Positions 1-13,191 of a stretch of 64,000 bases of DNA are shown piece after piece. Positions within the stretch are counted from its first letter, which is position 1. Each line of letters begins with the position of its first letter. This DNA comes from Serilophus lunatus (Eukaryota > Chordata > Aves > Passeriformes > Eurylaimidae): positions 64,477 to 128,476 of the forward strand of contig VXBA01001254.1 in NCBI GenBank assembly GCA_013399895.1. The letters run 5' to 3'. A model generated the notes under the pieces. It did no database searches. It saw nothing but the letters and a program-made list of their open reading frames with translations, and was not told the origin of the DNA. Made by a program: the position numbers and the translations under genes.

Positions 1-107
1 AAACACGTACTCAGGGTTAGATGGTGAAAAGCTGCAGAGGTCCCACATGATTCTCATCCAGCAGTTTTCTTATCTCCCTGCACACCACACAAAAACTTTT
101 CATAATA

Positions 108-715
108 GATTCACAGAATTGTTTGGATTGGAAGGGACTATAAAGATCATCTAGTTCCAACGACCCTGCCATAGCCAAGGACACCTTCTCGATCAGGTTG
201 CTCCAAACCCCATCCAACCTGGCTTTCATCACTTTCAGGGATGACAGACATAGCTTCCTCTGAGCAATCTGCCAGTGCTTCATCCCCCTCATAGTAAAGA
301 ATTTTTTCCTAATATCTAATCCAACTTTAATCTCTGTCAGTTTGAACCCATTCTTCCTTGTTCCATCACTACATACTCTTGTAGATAGCCTCTCTCCATC
401 TTTCTTGTTGGATACCTTCAGGTACTGGAAGGTCTCAATTAGGTCACCATAAAGCTGCCTCTTTTCCAGACTGAACAAGTGTAATTTTCTCAGTTTTTCC
501 TCACAGGAGAGATGCTCTGTTCCTCTGATCCTCTTGGTAGTCCTCCTCTAGATCCAACAGATCCCTGCCTTTTCTGTGCTGGGAACCTCAGACCTGATAG
601 TAGTTGGGGTCTCATAGGAATGGAGTGGAGGGGCCAAATCTCCTCTCTCAACCTGCTACATGTGTTGCTTTTAATGCAGCCCAGGATACACTGGGCTTTT
701 TGGGCTGATATATGA
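108..715 (-). mobile_element. CR1 LINE 3' fragment
   Basis: The plus strand reads as antisense CR1. It begins with the terminal block (ttggaagggactataaagat, catctagttccaac), continues through the conserved 3' coding stretch (ctcatagtaaagaatttttt, tactggaaggtctcaattag) and stops near a catgtgttgcttttaatgcag block. The low end is close to the natural CR1 3' terminus; the high end is the usual 5' truncation. Open frames here are broken. Confidence 0.9.
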
Positions 716-2234
716 TAATACCTCAGTGATTATCTAGTACACAATGCTTTTCTTCTTGTTTCCAATCAGCTACCTCTTGGAACAGAATTTTCCAGTTACC
801 TTTCAAGTTTGACTGTTCTGCTTGTTCTAGAAAATATCCCTGCATTTCACACTTCTGTCTTCAAAGCTATTCACACCTTTCTGTATGTTATCCCACTACC
901 ACTGAATGTCAGCACTTCTCTACTTTCTGCCATTGGCTCATTTTGCCTGGTCATGTTATTTTCTGTTCCACAAACCAGTTCTTTAGGATCGGCACAACAC
1001 ACTCTTCATTCATCACTCTCACATAGTTTTCTTTTTGCCTTAGTCTTTCTCTTCTCAGATCTGAGTTCCTGGACTAGTCCTCCTCCATTATTATTTTACT
1101 AATTATTTGACACATAGATATTTTACTGTATTTATCCCATCAAAGGAAACTATCAGACTAGACTAGCATGATCTAAGTATGAACACACTCCTATTCTCTG
1201 CTCCATTTATTACTATTGACTTCTGACAGCTTTTTTTGCTAAACTCTTAGATGCTTCTGAGACTGTGTTAATAGGCCTGCAGTTGCCAAGATTATTTGTT
1301 TTTACTGTATGTTGCTTCTAATATATTATTTTCCAGTTACATGCTAGCAATCGTAAGTGAAGGATTTGTTAAAAGCATTTGCTGTGAGACCTGCAAGGCA
1401 TCGTGACAGCATTTTCACATTCAGGAATGGGACCTTTTCTTCCCAAATTAGGAATGCACTTATTCTTTGGATGCTCCTTCTACCTCATTAGTCATACCCT
1501 TCACTCCATTCTACTGATTGTATTCACCATCTTGCCTTTATCCCAATAGTGACTTTTAACATCACTATCTTCACCGAAAATGTGAAGCTTGAACTTCTTT
1601 TTTTTTTACCACAAATTTTACACTATTCTCTCTTAATTAATATAACAAAAAAGAAAAAAAAAAGTTCAACAACAATTCCACTATACTGTCAACCAAACTA
1701 AATGTACATGATGCATTCATTAATGCCAACTATAGACAATGTGAGGAAACCAATTAGCTTCCTAATGATAAAAGAATTTGTTAAAATCTAAGTTCAGAAT
1801 TAGCAGAGCTAAACTTGGCCTCATTACAGAAATCTATACAGGAAGCAATGAGTCTAAGTTGCCTTATGAATATTGTAGAAAAGAGAAAAAGGAAGGACCA
1901 GAAGCCTGAAAAAATACCATATTAATCAGGTAAATAACAGACAACAGAGAAGTAGATTGGCTGAAACATGAAATAAGAATTATGTATGAAGAATAACTAA
2001 GTGCAGTACTGAGCAGTAGTAATTTCAGCTTGTGATGGTAGGTGCTGAAATGCTGCCATATGTTGGACTTTAAAATAAGGATACAGCATATGACACATGG
2101 AAACAAACCTTAACTTTACATTGCAACAAAATGTGGAAGTACTAAATGCCTTCTTTGCTCCAGACCTTTCTAGCAAGGTCAGCTAGGTCAGAAATTCCAG
2201 GTCTCAGGGACAAGATGGGTAAGGTTGAAGCAAG

Positions 2235-2745
2235 GAGGATGTACTCTTAGTTGAAGAGGATCAGGTCTGAGAATACCTTAGCAAAGTGGACCATGGCACC
2301 TAATGGGATGCACCCACGAATGCTGAGTGAGCTGGAAGATGTCACTGCAAGACTACTTGTGATAATCTTTGACCAATCATGGTGACTAGGAGAAGTATCC
2401 AAAGACTGGAGGAAAGCAAGTATCACCTGCATCTTCAAGAAGGGCAAGCAGGAGGACCCAGGCAACTACAGGCTGTTCAGCCTCACCTCCATCCATGGGA
2501 AAGTGACAGAGCAGCTCATTGTAGAAGCCATTTGCAGGCACATTAATGATGAGAAAATCACCAGGAGTAGCCAGAATGGCTTCACTCACAGAAAGTCATG
2601 CTACACCAGCCTGACAAAATTTTATGATGACTTGACTAGCCTGGTAGATGAGAGGAGAGCAGTGGATATTGTCTGCCTTGACTTTAGTAAGGTGTTTGTC
2701 TCTCATAAGATACTCATAGACAAGCTGTTGACCTGGATATGCAGG
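2235..2745 (+). mobile_element. CR1 LINE internal fragment (reverse transcriptase part)
   Basis: Sense CR1 ORF2 sequence with broken frames: a landmark caagaagggcaagcaggagg followed by ccaggcaactacaggctg, and the peptide KITRSSQNGFTHRKSCYTSL at 2545-2610. Neither the CR1 tail nor the 5' end is present. Confidence 0.87.
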
Positions 2746-3311
2746 CAATGAAGTTGACTGAAAACTGGTTTGAACTTGTTTGAAAAGTACTGTATTAAAG
2801 TGGTTAATGTGAGAAGCCTTCAGAGCCACTGAACAGAAAGTGCAGTGAAAACAGTGAATTTAAAGAACAGTGATGAAAGAATATTCCTTTAAACAAAAAA
2901 AAAAAAATTTCCTTGCATTTTATGGCAAACCATATCACATAATGTATTCTTGTTCAGAGAATATGCAACACCCGAGGAGGACAGGATGGTTTTTCTGTTG
3001 AAATCCATAGATAACTGATTTAACATGTTCCACTCAAATCAATCTGTCTTAATGTTCTGTCCCAATTTTTCAGCCTGAAAGCATTAGATACTGAAAAAAA
3101 TATTTTGCAAACACCTAAGTATATGTGATGCAATTTTAGCTATACGACTTGTTCAAAAATGCTAGAAAATTGGAACTTTCAGCATGGATGCTGCAAATGT
3201 TAAAATCTCTAAGTAATAAGTAAAATAAAGGATAAAAATAAAATAATTAAGCGGTAAAGCATAATTTACAGTTTTAAAAAGTGAAATATGTTTTTACAGA
3301 GAGATAATAAA

Positions 3312-3385
3312 TCACAGAATCATAGAATCTGCTGAGTTAGAAGGGACTCACCCCCAAGAATTATTGAGTCCAATTCTACACTGAG
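3312..3385 (-). repeat. CR1 or CR1-tailed SINE 3' end
   Basis: Short antisense piece with aatcacagaatcatagaatc followed by ctgagttagaagggactcac and a gagtccaattct block. It resembles the tail of the SINE at 8596-8733, but no tRNA-like head is visible, so it may be either a truncated SINE or a CR1-X-type end. Confidence 0.75.
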
Positions 3386-6184
3386 TAATAATCTTTCTCA
3401 ATTGCAAGAAGTGCTGAAAAGGCAGCATATTGTGATGGATGAAGAAAAAGGAGAGAGAACACCTTGCAGTGTTCTAGAGAAAGAGCTGTGGACTCCAGAA
3501 GATAGAAAAGCATCAAGGAGAAAATCAACGAGCATTTAGCCCTGGAAGGCTTGACACATGTGCTTAAAATAGTTTCACTTTCTCAGTCGAGCAGGAAGCA
3601 CTCTGCCTCCTGTAGCTGAGAAAAAGATCCTCCTCACTGGGAGAAACCTGCGGGGCAAGTGATCAACTCCCCTAGAATACTTTGCAGTGTGCTAGTCAGG
3701 AACATATTAGTATACTTGTGCCACATTTTTGCAGTTTCTGTAAATTGTTTCACAGTATGAACTCACAAAACTTTAGAACTTGACTTCTTCTAGAGAGAAA
3801 TGTCTTTACACATGTTTTACAGAAATAGATCCTAACAGTGATAATTTCATTTCTTTTCACATTGCACACTTTTTTCTCCTTTATCCATTTCATTATTTTA
3901 ATAAATCAAAATATTTTTGCTTGTTCCATGTAGGAAGAGATTGTCTGCCTTTGGAGTTGGTTTATATGCATTTCTATAAAAAAAGAAAAGAAAACAAAGA
4001 GCTCAACCACACGCTATCTATGATTATACCAACCCAATCCCAATAGAGGAATAGTATCAAAGGCATAATTTTAAGTGGTCTTCCTTTTGTTGGACTTAAT
4101 TGCAATGAACAATAACACAGGAAAATAAACACATTAAAACACTCATGTCCTCACTGAACTGCTCTCTTCTGCTTTGAATTTACTTTATATGGGTAAAAAA
4201 GGGGTTCCCTCCTCGAACATAGGGACACTGCTTAATAATACTGCATATGAATCATACTTTTTGTTACTGCTTGGTAGGGCAGGACAGCACTGATGTGAGC
4301 CAAGCGTTCTTGTATTTTGTGTTTCTGACACTAAATGCCAGGACAAAAATACCAACAAAGGATGTACAAAGAAATTGGACATTCATGAACACTAACAAAA
4401 ATTCTAAGTCCCTTTCCTGGAGAAAGTAGTAATATAACACACAGCATGTTTCAGAGAAAAAAGTTACATAAGAAGATCCAAAATATAGTATTTAATTAGG
4501 TCAAATGAAAAGTTCAATAACAAACTTTTCATTTCATATTTATTATGTAATAATATTGTTAAACTAAGAAGTTAAGAGTCCTTTGTGAATTTTTGTGAAT
4601 GCTAAATGACTTCACTGATCACTAAATGGTTTAATTGAGTGAGGAGGGCTTTATAACTGACACTGGAAAAAAACCCTCCATATGTGTGTGTTTAGCTTAT
4701 TTCTGCCTTCAGTTAAGTCAGTGAGCATTCTTATTACAAAATAAATACCTTATGAGTCGCAGCTCCATAGCCTTATTCTATAATTCGCATACATTTTGTA
4801 TTTTAGAGAAATGTTTGTGTTGATGAATTATTTGCTTAAACTATGCTGATTCTGTATCACTGCAAACTGATACTGTAAGAAAAGTTAAACAGCTATCTAA
4901 AATAAAATCCCTTGAAATACTGATACTGTATTTACAACAACAAGCCATGGTGATTTTCTGTAACGATGTTTACACTTTGTTAAGCAGCAGCAACAGCAGA
5001 ACTGGCAACCATTTTCATAGTGGTTAGATATCAGCAACCATATGTTACTCATTCCCTTCCCCCAGATGAGCAGGATGACAGCTGGTTTTACACTGGGTTT
5101 AGTCCTTACCCTCTTTGTTTCCCATTTTTAGGCTTAGTGACTTTTTATGCTTCTCTGAGCCAGGTTGCAGGAATCCGAGGGTGCATCATCAGGGTAGGAG
5201 GGGGTGAGGCACCATGACCCAGAGCACAGCAGCACACAGCTGGCCATGCAGTTGAAGTTGGCTATTGGAGAAAGGTTGGGGTAGCTCATAATCTTAAAAC
5301 AGGTTTGACACAACTACCTACTGCATCGACTCATCTACTGCAGTTCCTTCTCTGCTCCAGCCATGCTGTACCTTATAAAGAATGTGTTGAGTGATACTTA
5401 TGGAGAAATTAGACTTGATTTTTTTTTTTTGAGTAAGAAAAAATGAAGACTAAAAAGCTTTTAGCAGGTCCTACCTATTTAGTTTTATATACAGATTTAG
5501 AAAAATGTATCTGCCAGAGTACACTCTAAAGAGAGTTTTGGTTAACACTGCTATTTAAATTGCAACAGAGATACATATTGCTTTGCTACTCAGTAAAGAA
5601 CAGGCACCAGATCTCCTGAGTCCCACTACAAGATTCACAAAAACAATACTTTTATTGTAATAATGCAAATAGAAGCTGGAAAACAGTCTTTGTAAAACCA
5701 TTAAAAATGTATCTGCAGTCTTTTCCAGGTCCAAATACTCAGATAGAGTTCAGGGCTCTGAATGTGCTCATTTGGCAGGTCCAAAACAAGCTCCTCTGCT
5801 GGGATGTTGATTTTTTACAGTTAGATCTGTCTCATATTGTTTTCTATCTAGAAGCTCAGATCAGACCTTGAGCAGATGTGCTATGACACATGAATATGCT
5901 CTAGAGGCTTCTTAAGTGGGACCTATATACACTTATGGGGGTCATGACAAAAATCTTTCAGTGATGTGGCTTGTCATTTCCTACATGTCTGGACAGTTTT
6001 TCTTGAATTTCGGGTGTAAGTTTCCTGCAGTAAGTAAATACAAATTTGACATGAACATTTATGAACTCTAAACTGAATTTAGGACTCTAGCCAGGTCCAG
6101 TGGTATGTGATGTTGGATAAATAAAATTCTGCAAGAGAAACACTAACCTGCTAAACTGATGCTTTATGTGAATAGTTAGAAATG

Positions 6185-6362
6185 GTCAATCCCTCATGTT
6201 GCATGGTCAATGCCCCTAGCCTGTCAGTGTTTAAGAGGCATTTGGACAACACCCCTAAAAGTATGCCGGAACAATTGCTCAATCTTGAACAGATCAGGCC
6301 ATTGGACTTGATAGTCATTATAGGTCCTTTCCAATCGTATGCATTGTAATTTTTTCCATTCT
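6185..6362 (+). repeat. CR1 LINE 3' terminal fragment
   Basis: Sense CR1 end: cctgtcagtgtttaagaggc, then ggcatttggacaacacccct and a tataggtcctttccaatcg block close to the terminus. Confidence 0.88.
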
Positions 6363-6629
6363 AAAAATAACCTGAAGATAAGAAAAATAAAAGCACTCCC
6401 TAGAATCTAGATGGTGGCTGAAGTAACATGCAGCTCTCTTTCTATCTGCAAGCCTACAGGAGATTTTCCCCTATAGGAATCACAAGACAGGCATGGTAGG
6501 GCAGACTCACCATAAATTGGGATCGGGATGTAATCAGGGTGCAGCCATGGTTAATATTTAAAGCATGATATAAGAAGTCTCTCATGCTTCTCTATATGGC
6601 TAATCAACTGTGAAGGGTAAGCTGAGTGG

Positions 6630-6766
6630 TGCAATCCACACACTGGAGGGAAGACATGCAACTTGCTCTAGTGGAAGGTATCCCTACCCATGGCAGGAGG
6701 GGTGAAAATAAATAATTCTTTAGGTTCCTTCCAACTCAAACCATTCTATGAGTCTATGATTCTATA
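6630..6766 (+). repeat. CR1 LINE 3' terminal fragment
   Basis: Sense CR1 end with ttctttaggttccttccaac and the terminal octamer-like attctatgagtctatgattc. It is only about 270 bp from the previous CR1 tail in the same orientation but has different upstream sequence, so it is a separate copy. Confidence 0.85.
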
Positions 6767-7487
6767 AATACTTATTTATTTCTTAAAAAAGAAATAAATA
6801 AGATGTAATTACAGATACATAGTGTCTTCTGGCTTCATTATGCTTCAGTAGCAAACCTCTGCCTAAAGATTAGTCTCCCTGTACTGATCTGGGGATCATC
6901 TTGAAGGCTTTTCCTTTTCTTCTTCAGTTAAAACACAGTGGGTTAAGCAAAGTCTCCAGCTAAACTGTTAATGGTAACCTGAGATATATTTACAGAATTA
7001 GTAGAATTAGTGTAAGCAGCTCAAAAAGCAGATACACTAAAAATGTAACCACTAACAGAAGGATGATGATAGTAAATGGTCATGATTCTCATCAGTACCT
7101 CTGATGGTAGAGCACATGCTGTCTATAGTCACAAGAAAAATATAAAGGAAGTTGAAGTTTATGTATAGAAAGAGAGATCTTCACAAGACTATGGTGTCTA
7201 CCTTCATTTATTGGTTGGAAGAGCTATAATAATAGGAAGTCTGGTGTGAGATCAAAGAATATTTAATTAAAGCAATTCAAGTTTTGCCAAAAGCTTTTAA
7301 AACATAAACAGAAATTTGCTTTACACAAATCAAGCATTCTTCAACAAAGGCTAACAGGTAAGTTCCCTAGTTCTACTATTACTTGTAACCTATGATATTA
7401 CAGAAATGTTTACTTATTTAAATGTGTGTGCCAATATTTGATTCAGATTCCTTCAAAATGTCAAAATACAGCATAGAGAATGGTGAA

Positions 7488-7862
7488 TTAGAGGATAAGT
7501 CCTCTGAGGAGTGGCTGAGGGAACTGGGGCTGCTTTGTCTGGACAGGAGGAGGCCTAAGGGTGACCTTATCACTCTCAACTACCCAAAAGCAGGTTGTAG
7601 CCAGGTGAGGCTTGGCCCCTCCTCCCAGACAACTAGAAACAGATTGAGAGGATATAGGTTCAGGTCGGACATTTGAGGAATTTCTTCACTGAAATGGTGA
7701 TTAAACATCAGAATGGGATGTGTAGAGAGATGATGGAGTCATCATCCCTGGAGTGCACATGGCACTTAGTGTCAAGGTCTGGTTGACATGGTGGTATTCA
7801 ATTAAACATTGGACTCAATGATCTCAGAGTTCTTTTCCAACATAATTGATTCTGTGATTCTG
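7488..7862 (+). repeat. CR1 LINE 3' fragment
   Basis: Sense CR1 with gaggagtggctgagggaact, a caggaggaggcctaagggtg block, aggaatttcttcactgaaat and the terminus ttgattctgtgattctgtg. An 84-codon open frame at 7422-7676 is part of this element and not a gene. Confidence 0.9.
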
Positions 7863-8595
7863 TGCACTCAGTGATCAGTATCATTTTTTTGTGACACAGA
7901 CAGATTTACCTGCCATTTTCTCTGTGCAAAAGGCTCCAGAATTACAGAGCAGCAGAAGGTTTCCCTACCTAACAAAATCAGAAAAAAATCCTGTGGGTTC
8001 TGTTGTGCCTGTGGAAAGATTTTAACCCACAATAATCAATGTGAATTAGTAAATTGCATGGGCTTTAGCAACTAGTAAAGATTTAAAGTGATGCTGCTTG
8101 AAGATGCAAGTTTTCAGAGGTGTACAGGAAAATCATTGTGAGCACCTCAACCAGTGTAAATTACTAAATACCATTAAATAATGCCTTAGTAGACATAGTT
8201 TATCTGTTCTTTACAGACTCACCTCATCTGTAAGCAAGTTGGGAAAGGAATTGGGCCACTAGTGCTCTGAGCAATAACTTAGACTAAAAACAGGTAAAGT
8301 GGATTAAATATACCAGAAAGATAAGGATCCTAAAACTGTAACTACCCCAAAGGAATAGCATAGATTAAGTATTAAGTACAACTTTTAGTGTACAAACAGT
8401 GTTGTAAAAATAAGTTCCAGAGTGTGCTTCAGGTATTTATAAAATTCAGAAGTTGAATCCTCCTGCAACAGACTTTGTTCAGGAGTACAGACTGAATCAC
8501 TTTTTCAAACTCAAACATAGAAACTTCCTTATCTAAATAGAACTTGTGCTTTGCAGTTCTGCCAACATGTGAAAATGAACTACAAAGAAATTCTC

Positions 8596-8733
8596 AGCAT
8601 CACAGAATATTCTGAGTTGGAAGGGACTCACAAGTATCAGCAAGTCCAATTCTTAAGCGAACGGCCTACAGGCATCAAACCCACAACTTTGGTGTTGTTA
8701 GCATCATGCTCTGAACAACTGAGCTAATCACAG
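8596..8733 (-). mobile_element. Chimeric SINE: tRNA-Ile-derived head with CR1 tail
   Basis: On the minus strand, about 8733-8661 resembles tRNA-Ile(AAT) over its whole length: ttagctcagttgttcagagc covers the D-arm and A-box, tgatgctaacaacacca the anticodon arm, and gtgggtttgatgcctgta the T-arm and B-box. Directly after it, 8655-8596 is the CR1-type end (cccttccaactcagaatatt, ending ctgtgatg). A tRNA promoter head fused to a LINE tail is a SINE. SINEs with a tRNA-Ile head and CR1 tail are known from passerine birds (TguSINE1 and relatives). The copy is diverged and cannot be a working tRNA. Confidence 0.82.
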
Positions 8734-8997
8734 GGAGGAGAAGAAGAAGAATAATTTGTAGTTTCATGGGACACATGTAGTTATTCCCAGAGAAGGACAT
8801 CCAACATAGAGAGAGTACAGAGGCAGGAGACTGAGTTCCATCCATCAAAAACCGCACATTATGTTGGAACATTCAGATTCCTTGATAAAGAATAAAGGTT
8901 GATAAAGAATTCATGACCTTTTTTTGAAGATGATACATACATTCTAACCTGCTTTTAAAGTCCTCTCCTGAGTTGAAAGACTTCATTTCCTTGACCT

Positions 8998-9026
8998 GAG
9001 GATGATGATAATGATGATGATAATGC
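8998..9026 (+). repeat. (GAT)n/(GATAAT) microsatellite
   Basis: Imperfect trinucleotide run, gatgatgataatgatgatga, continuing a few bases. No gene nearby. Confidence 0.8.
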
Positions 9027-10184
9027 AGAGGTGGTCACTTAAGGCAAGTCTCATGCTAGATTTGAGGGTACAGTGGTATATTTATTCCCACCCTGTTCAA
9101 GTCAGCTGTGTGAATGTGGAATAGAACACAAACAACAAAGTGTCTCAAAGTAAAATAGCAGGTGACTTTCTGGATAGAAGTGAATGGTTAAAGAAAGGAC
9201 TTCTTATAGTAGCTGCAAGAAATGAACAGGAGAACTTGGAGAACTCAGAATCCAGTTTAGAGTTTAGCCTAACAGCTTAACACAGAACAGATAAACACTA
9301 GCAGGGAACACACAGTATAGAAATCTTCAGCATTCAGACAGAAAAACTGAGTTTAAAGTCTACTGAGCCTTTCTGTGTGCTCAGACTGCAAAGAGGCATG
9401 GGCAAAGTAACATACCTGGATCAATTCTGCAAATACCTTTGGGAGAAAGGCATCTGGAAAAAGAGCCAGAACCTATGGGTTTGGTATGAATTTCTCTAAG
9501 TCTCATACTGGTAAGAACAAGGAGCTCACAGCTACAAGAGAACTGTCAAGCTCTTACCTGAATGAACAAAAAAAAAAACCCTATTGTGTCACAGTAAAAT
9601 TGAAGTTGTGACTTGGTTCTATTTCTACACCCTCAAGTTGTAGGATTGAATTTTAAAATGAAAATTCAGACTCCAGAGTACAGTTCTGTCATAAGCCATT
9701 TCCAAACAATATGGTCTTCATATTGCAAAGATTTACCCTCAGGGATAGACTAGTCTGTGCAGCTCTCCTACAGTGCCAAACCAACTGTTGGGCAAATCAG
9801 ACAACCTAGAGAGAGAAAGCATTATTTACATCACCTGTAAGTGGCTTCAAGACTCTGGCAGTCTGAGTGCTGGGCATCAATAGTGAGGCTCTGTTATAGA
9901 CCACACCTGATTTTCAACGTCAAATACTGCATATAAAAGAGTCCATATGGGGTGCTCACGGCATTCCTCAGAGTAGCCAGATTCGTGTTTTAAAAAAAAA
10001 AGACCTCTCTGAAACAAAGCTGTTATGTGATAAATTTAAAATTATTCCTGTTTTCTTAAGCATCATTTATTTTTTATTCAAAAAGAGGGACATCTGGCCT
10101 TGACAAGGATTACACTTAATTGTGGCAACAAGAAGGAAAATCATCACTGAAGGGAATCAGGGATAAGACGACTACTAATTATAA

Positions 10185-11905
10185 GATCATAGAAGCAGTA
10201 TATACTGAGTTGGAAGGAGCCCATCAGGATCACTGAGTCCAACTCCTGGCCCTATGTATGATGCCCCAAGAGTTGCATCATGTGCCTGACAGCATTGTTC
10301 ACATTTCTTCAACTCAGACAGGTTTGGTGCTGTCATTGCTCTGGGGAGCCTGTTCCAGTGCTCGATCAGTCTCTGTGTGAGAAACCTTTTCCTGATACCT
10401 ACACTAAACCTCCCTACCTCAGCTTCATGCCATTTTCTTGAGTCCTGCCACTCGTCACCAGAGAGAAGAGACCAGTGCCTGCTCCTCCACCTTCTATTAT
10501 GTGGATATTAAATACCACAGAGTCTCTTCTTCTCCAGGCTGAAGACCAAGTGACCTCAGCTGCTCCTCATAAGGCTTCCCCACTAGACCCTTCACCACCC
10601 TCATGGCCCTCCTTTAGACAGTCTCTAATACCTTACTATCTTTGTGGTGCCGAAAATTGCCACAATATTCAAAGTGAGGCCACACCAGTGCAGAGTAGAG
10701 CAGGACAGTCCCCTCCTTTTACCAGCAGGCAGTGCTGTGCCTGGTGCACTCCAGGAGATGGTTGGCCTCCTGGCTGCAAAGGCATTACTGACTCATATTC
10801 AATTTTCCACCAACCCAGGCCCTTTCCACAGCACTACTTTGCAGTCTCCCATTCCCCAGTCTGTCTGTACATCCACTGTTGCCCTGTTACACATGCAGAA
10901 TCTGGCACTTTCCCTTGTCGAATTTCATATGGTTGATCATTTCCCAGTCCTCTAGCTTGTTGAGGTTTCTCTGTGGGGTCCTCCTACCCTCGAGGGATTT
11001 AACAGCTCCTCCTAATTTACTGTCACCAGCAAACTTACTTAGTATTTGAGTCCTGGGTCCAAATGGTTAATGAAGATGTGTAAGAGAAGTGGGCTGAGGA
11101 TGGAGCCTTGTAGAACCTCACTAGTAACAGGTTGCCCATCTGATGTTACCCTTTCACTATTACCCTTTGTGCTTGACCTGTGAGACAATTGCTCACACTG
11201 TAGAACACAGTTATCCAGCTGTACACTAGGAATTTTGTCCAGAAGGATGCTTGAGAGGCAGTAACAAAAGGTTTACTAAAAATCCAAAAAGGCTACATCT
11301 ACAGGTTTTCATAAATCAACAAGGTGGATTATCCTGTCATAGAAGGAAACTGGGCTGGAAAAGCAGAACTTTTTCCTCATGAAGATGTCCTGGGTGTGAC
11401 CCATGACAGTGTTGACCTCCAGGTTTTTAAATACCTTCCAGAATAATCTTTTCCACAATTTTACAAGACACAGAAGTAAGACTGACAAGCCTATAGTTTC
11501 TAGGGGTTCTCCTTCTTGTCCTTCTTGGCAATCAAGATGCTTGATTCAGTCTCAGACAGCTTGGACCTCCCTGAATTTCCAAGATCGCTCAAAAATCATT
11601 GAGAGAGGTTTTGCAATGATAGCCAGCTCTTTCAGGATTCTTGAATGAATCCCATCAGACCCCATAGATTCATGGGGATCCAGCTGGAGCAGCAGAATCT
11701 GCACAAGTTCACAGTCACCTGGGGATTTATCATTCTCACAGTCATGCTTCTCCAGCTCAGGGCACTGGGACCCCCTTGGTCTGTCATCCATGTTGAAGAT
11801 AGAGGCAAAAAATTAAACACCTCTGCCTTGTCTCTGTCCCTATTTGTGAGGTGACCAGCCTCATCCTGTAATGGGGTCAATGTTATTTCTATACTGCCTT
11901 TTGCC
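10185..11905 (-). mobile_element. CR1 LINE, 3' portion (split by nested insertion)
   Basis: Long antisense CR1. The terminus is near 10190-10250 (gagttggaaggagcccatca, gagtccaactcctggcc), followed by the 3' coding part (10310-10950), the RT region (11000-11660) and more 5' ORF2 sequence to 11905. It is interrupted there by the RTE-like element and resumes at 13505. All frames are broken. Confidence 0.9.
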
Positions 11906-11949
11906 TTTTGCTTCTCCACGGACACTTCCTTGTCGCGGGGGAGAAGCTT

Positions 11950-12214
11950 GTGTTGGTCATATTGACTGCCATCAGTGGTCCACTCTGGCCTCCAGTTGAG
12001 AGACATGGAGAGACACCATCCATAACACTGCTGCCTCCTTTGAGAATGCACATAGAACCAGTCTCGAAGAGAAAAGACAATGCAGAAAGAACCATGCCTC
12101 GTCAATACCACCTAAGGAGACTTACCACTGTCTTTTCTGTGCTTTTTGCAACTGGATTTGCCTGTCCTGCATCGGCCTTTTTACGCATCAGCGTGCTTGC
12201 AGCAAGTGTGGGTA
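11950..12214 (+). repeat. 265-bp direct repeat, copy 1 (element 3'-end sequence)
   Basis: Starts gtgttggtcatattgactgc and ends gcagcaagtgtgggta. It is base-for-base the same as 13192-13456 except G at the seventh base of catcagcgtgc versus A in copy 2. It is the 3' coding end of the RTE-like element, yet lies upstream of that element's RT. Confidence 0.95.
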
Positions 12215-13191
12215 ACCATGGCAAAAGGCAGTCATCAGTTTGCGAGCTATACTGGCATTGGCATATGCCTCCAGTAGGGTCTCCCATGCCAGACAGGTCT
12301 CAACTGAAGCTAATGGTGTGAAACAAGGTTGCGTTCTCGCACCAACTGTATTCACAGTTTTCTTCAGCATAATGCTCCAAAGGGCCACAGGAGACCTCGA
12401 TGAAGACAACAATATTTACATCTGATATCGTACAGATGGGAGCCTATTCAACCTAAGGCAACTGAAGGCCCACACTAAGACCCTAAATCACCTTGTCCAC
12501 AAGCTGCTTTTTGCTGATGATACTGCCCTTGTTGCTCACACAGAAGCAGCTGTGCAGCGCTTAACATCCTGCTTTGAAGAGGCTGCTGAGCTTTTGGGGC
12601 TGAAAAAGACAGAAGTTCTTTACCAACCTGCACTTCAGGAAGTCTTCCATCATCCCTACATCACCATAGGCAAGTCAGAGCTTAAGTCAGTCCAGCAGTT
12701 TAACTATCTAGGAAGTATCATTTCCTTGAGTAGTAAGATTGACAAAAAGATAGACAACAAGTTAGCAAAGGCATACAGAGCCTTTGGAAAACTGCATAAT
12801 AGAGTCTGGTGAAATAAACATTTGAAGGAAAGTACAAAGATTAGTGTCTACAGGGCCATCGTACTGTCTACTCTTTTATATGGGTCTGAATCATGGGTCA
12901 TCTACCACCATCACCTGCAACTCCTCGAAAGCTTTCATCAGTGCCACATCTGTACAATCTTAAACATCCACTGGACTGACTACGTGACTAATGTTACTGT
13001 CCTTGAACAGGCAGGGGTCACCAGTATTGAGGCCGTGCTGCTGAGGACACAGCTGCACTGGGCAGGGCATATCTCCAGGATGGAGGATCATCACCTCCCT
13101 AAGATTGTGCTCTGGGGTGAACTTGCCACTGGCTGCTGCAACAGAGGAGCCCCAAAAAGGAGATACAAGGACTCCCTGAAACAACATCTCA

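Noticed and set aside
8661..8733. Functional tRNA-Ile gene
   Set aside because: Acceptor-stem pairing is lost, the anticodon loop is altered (ctaacaa) and it is fused to a CR1 tail, so it is a SINE head.
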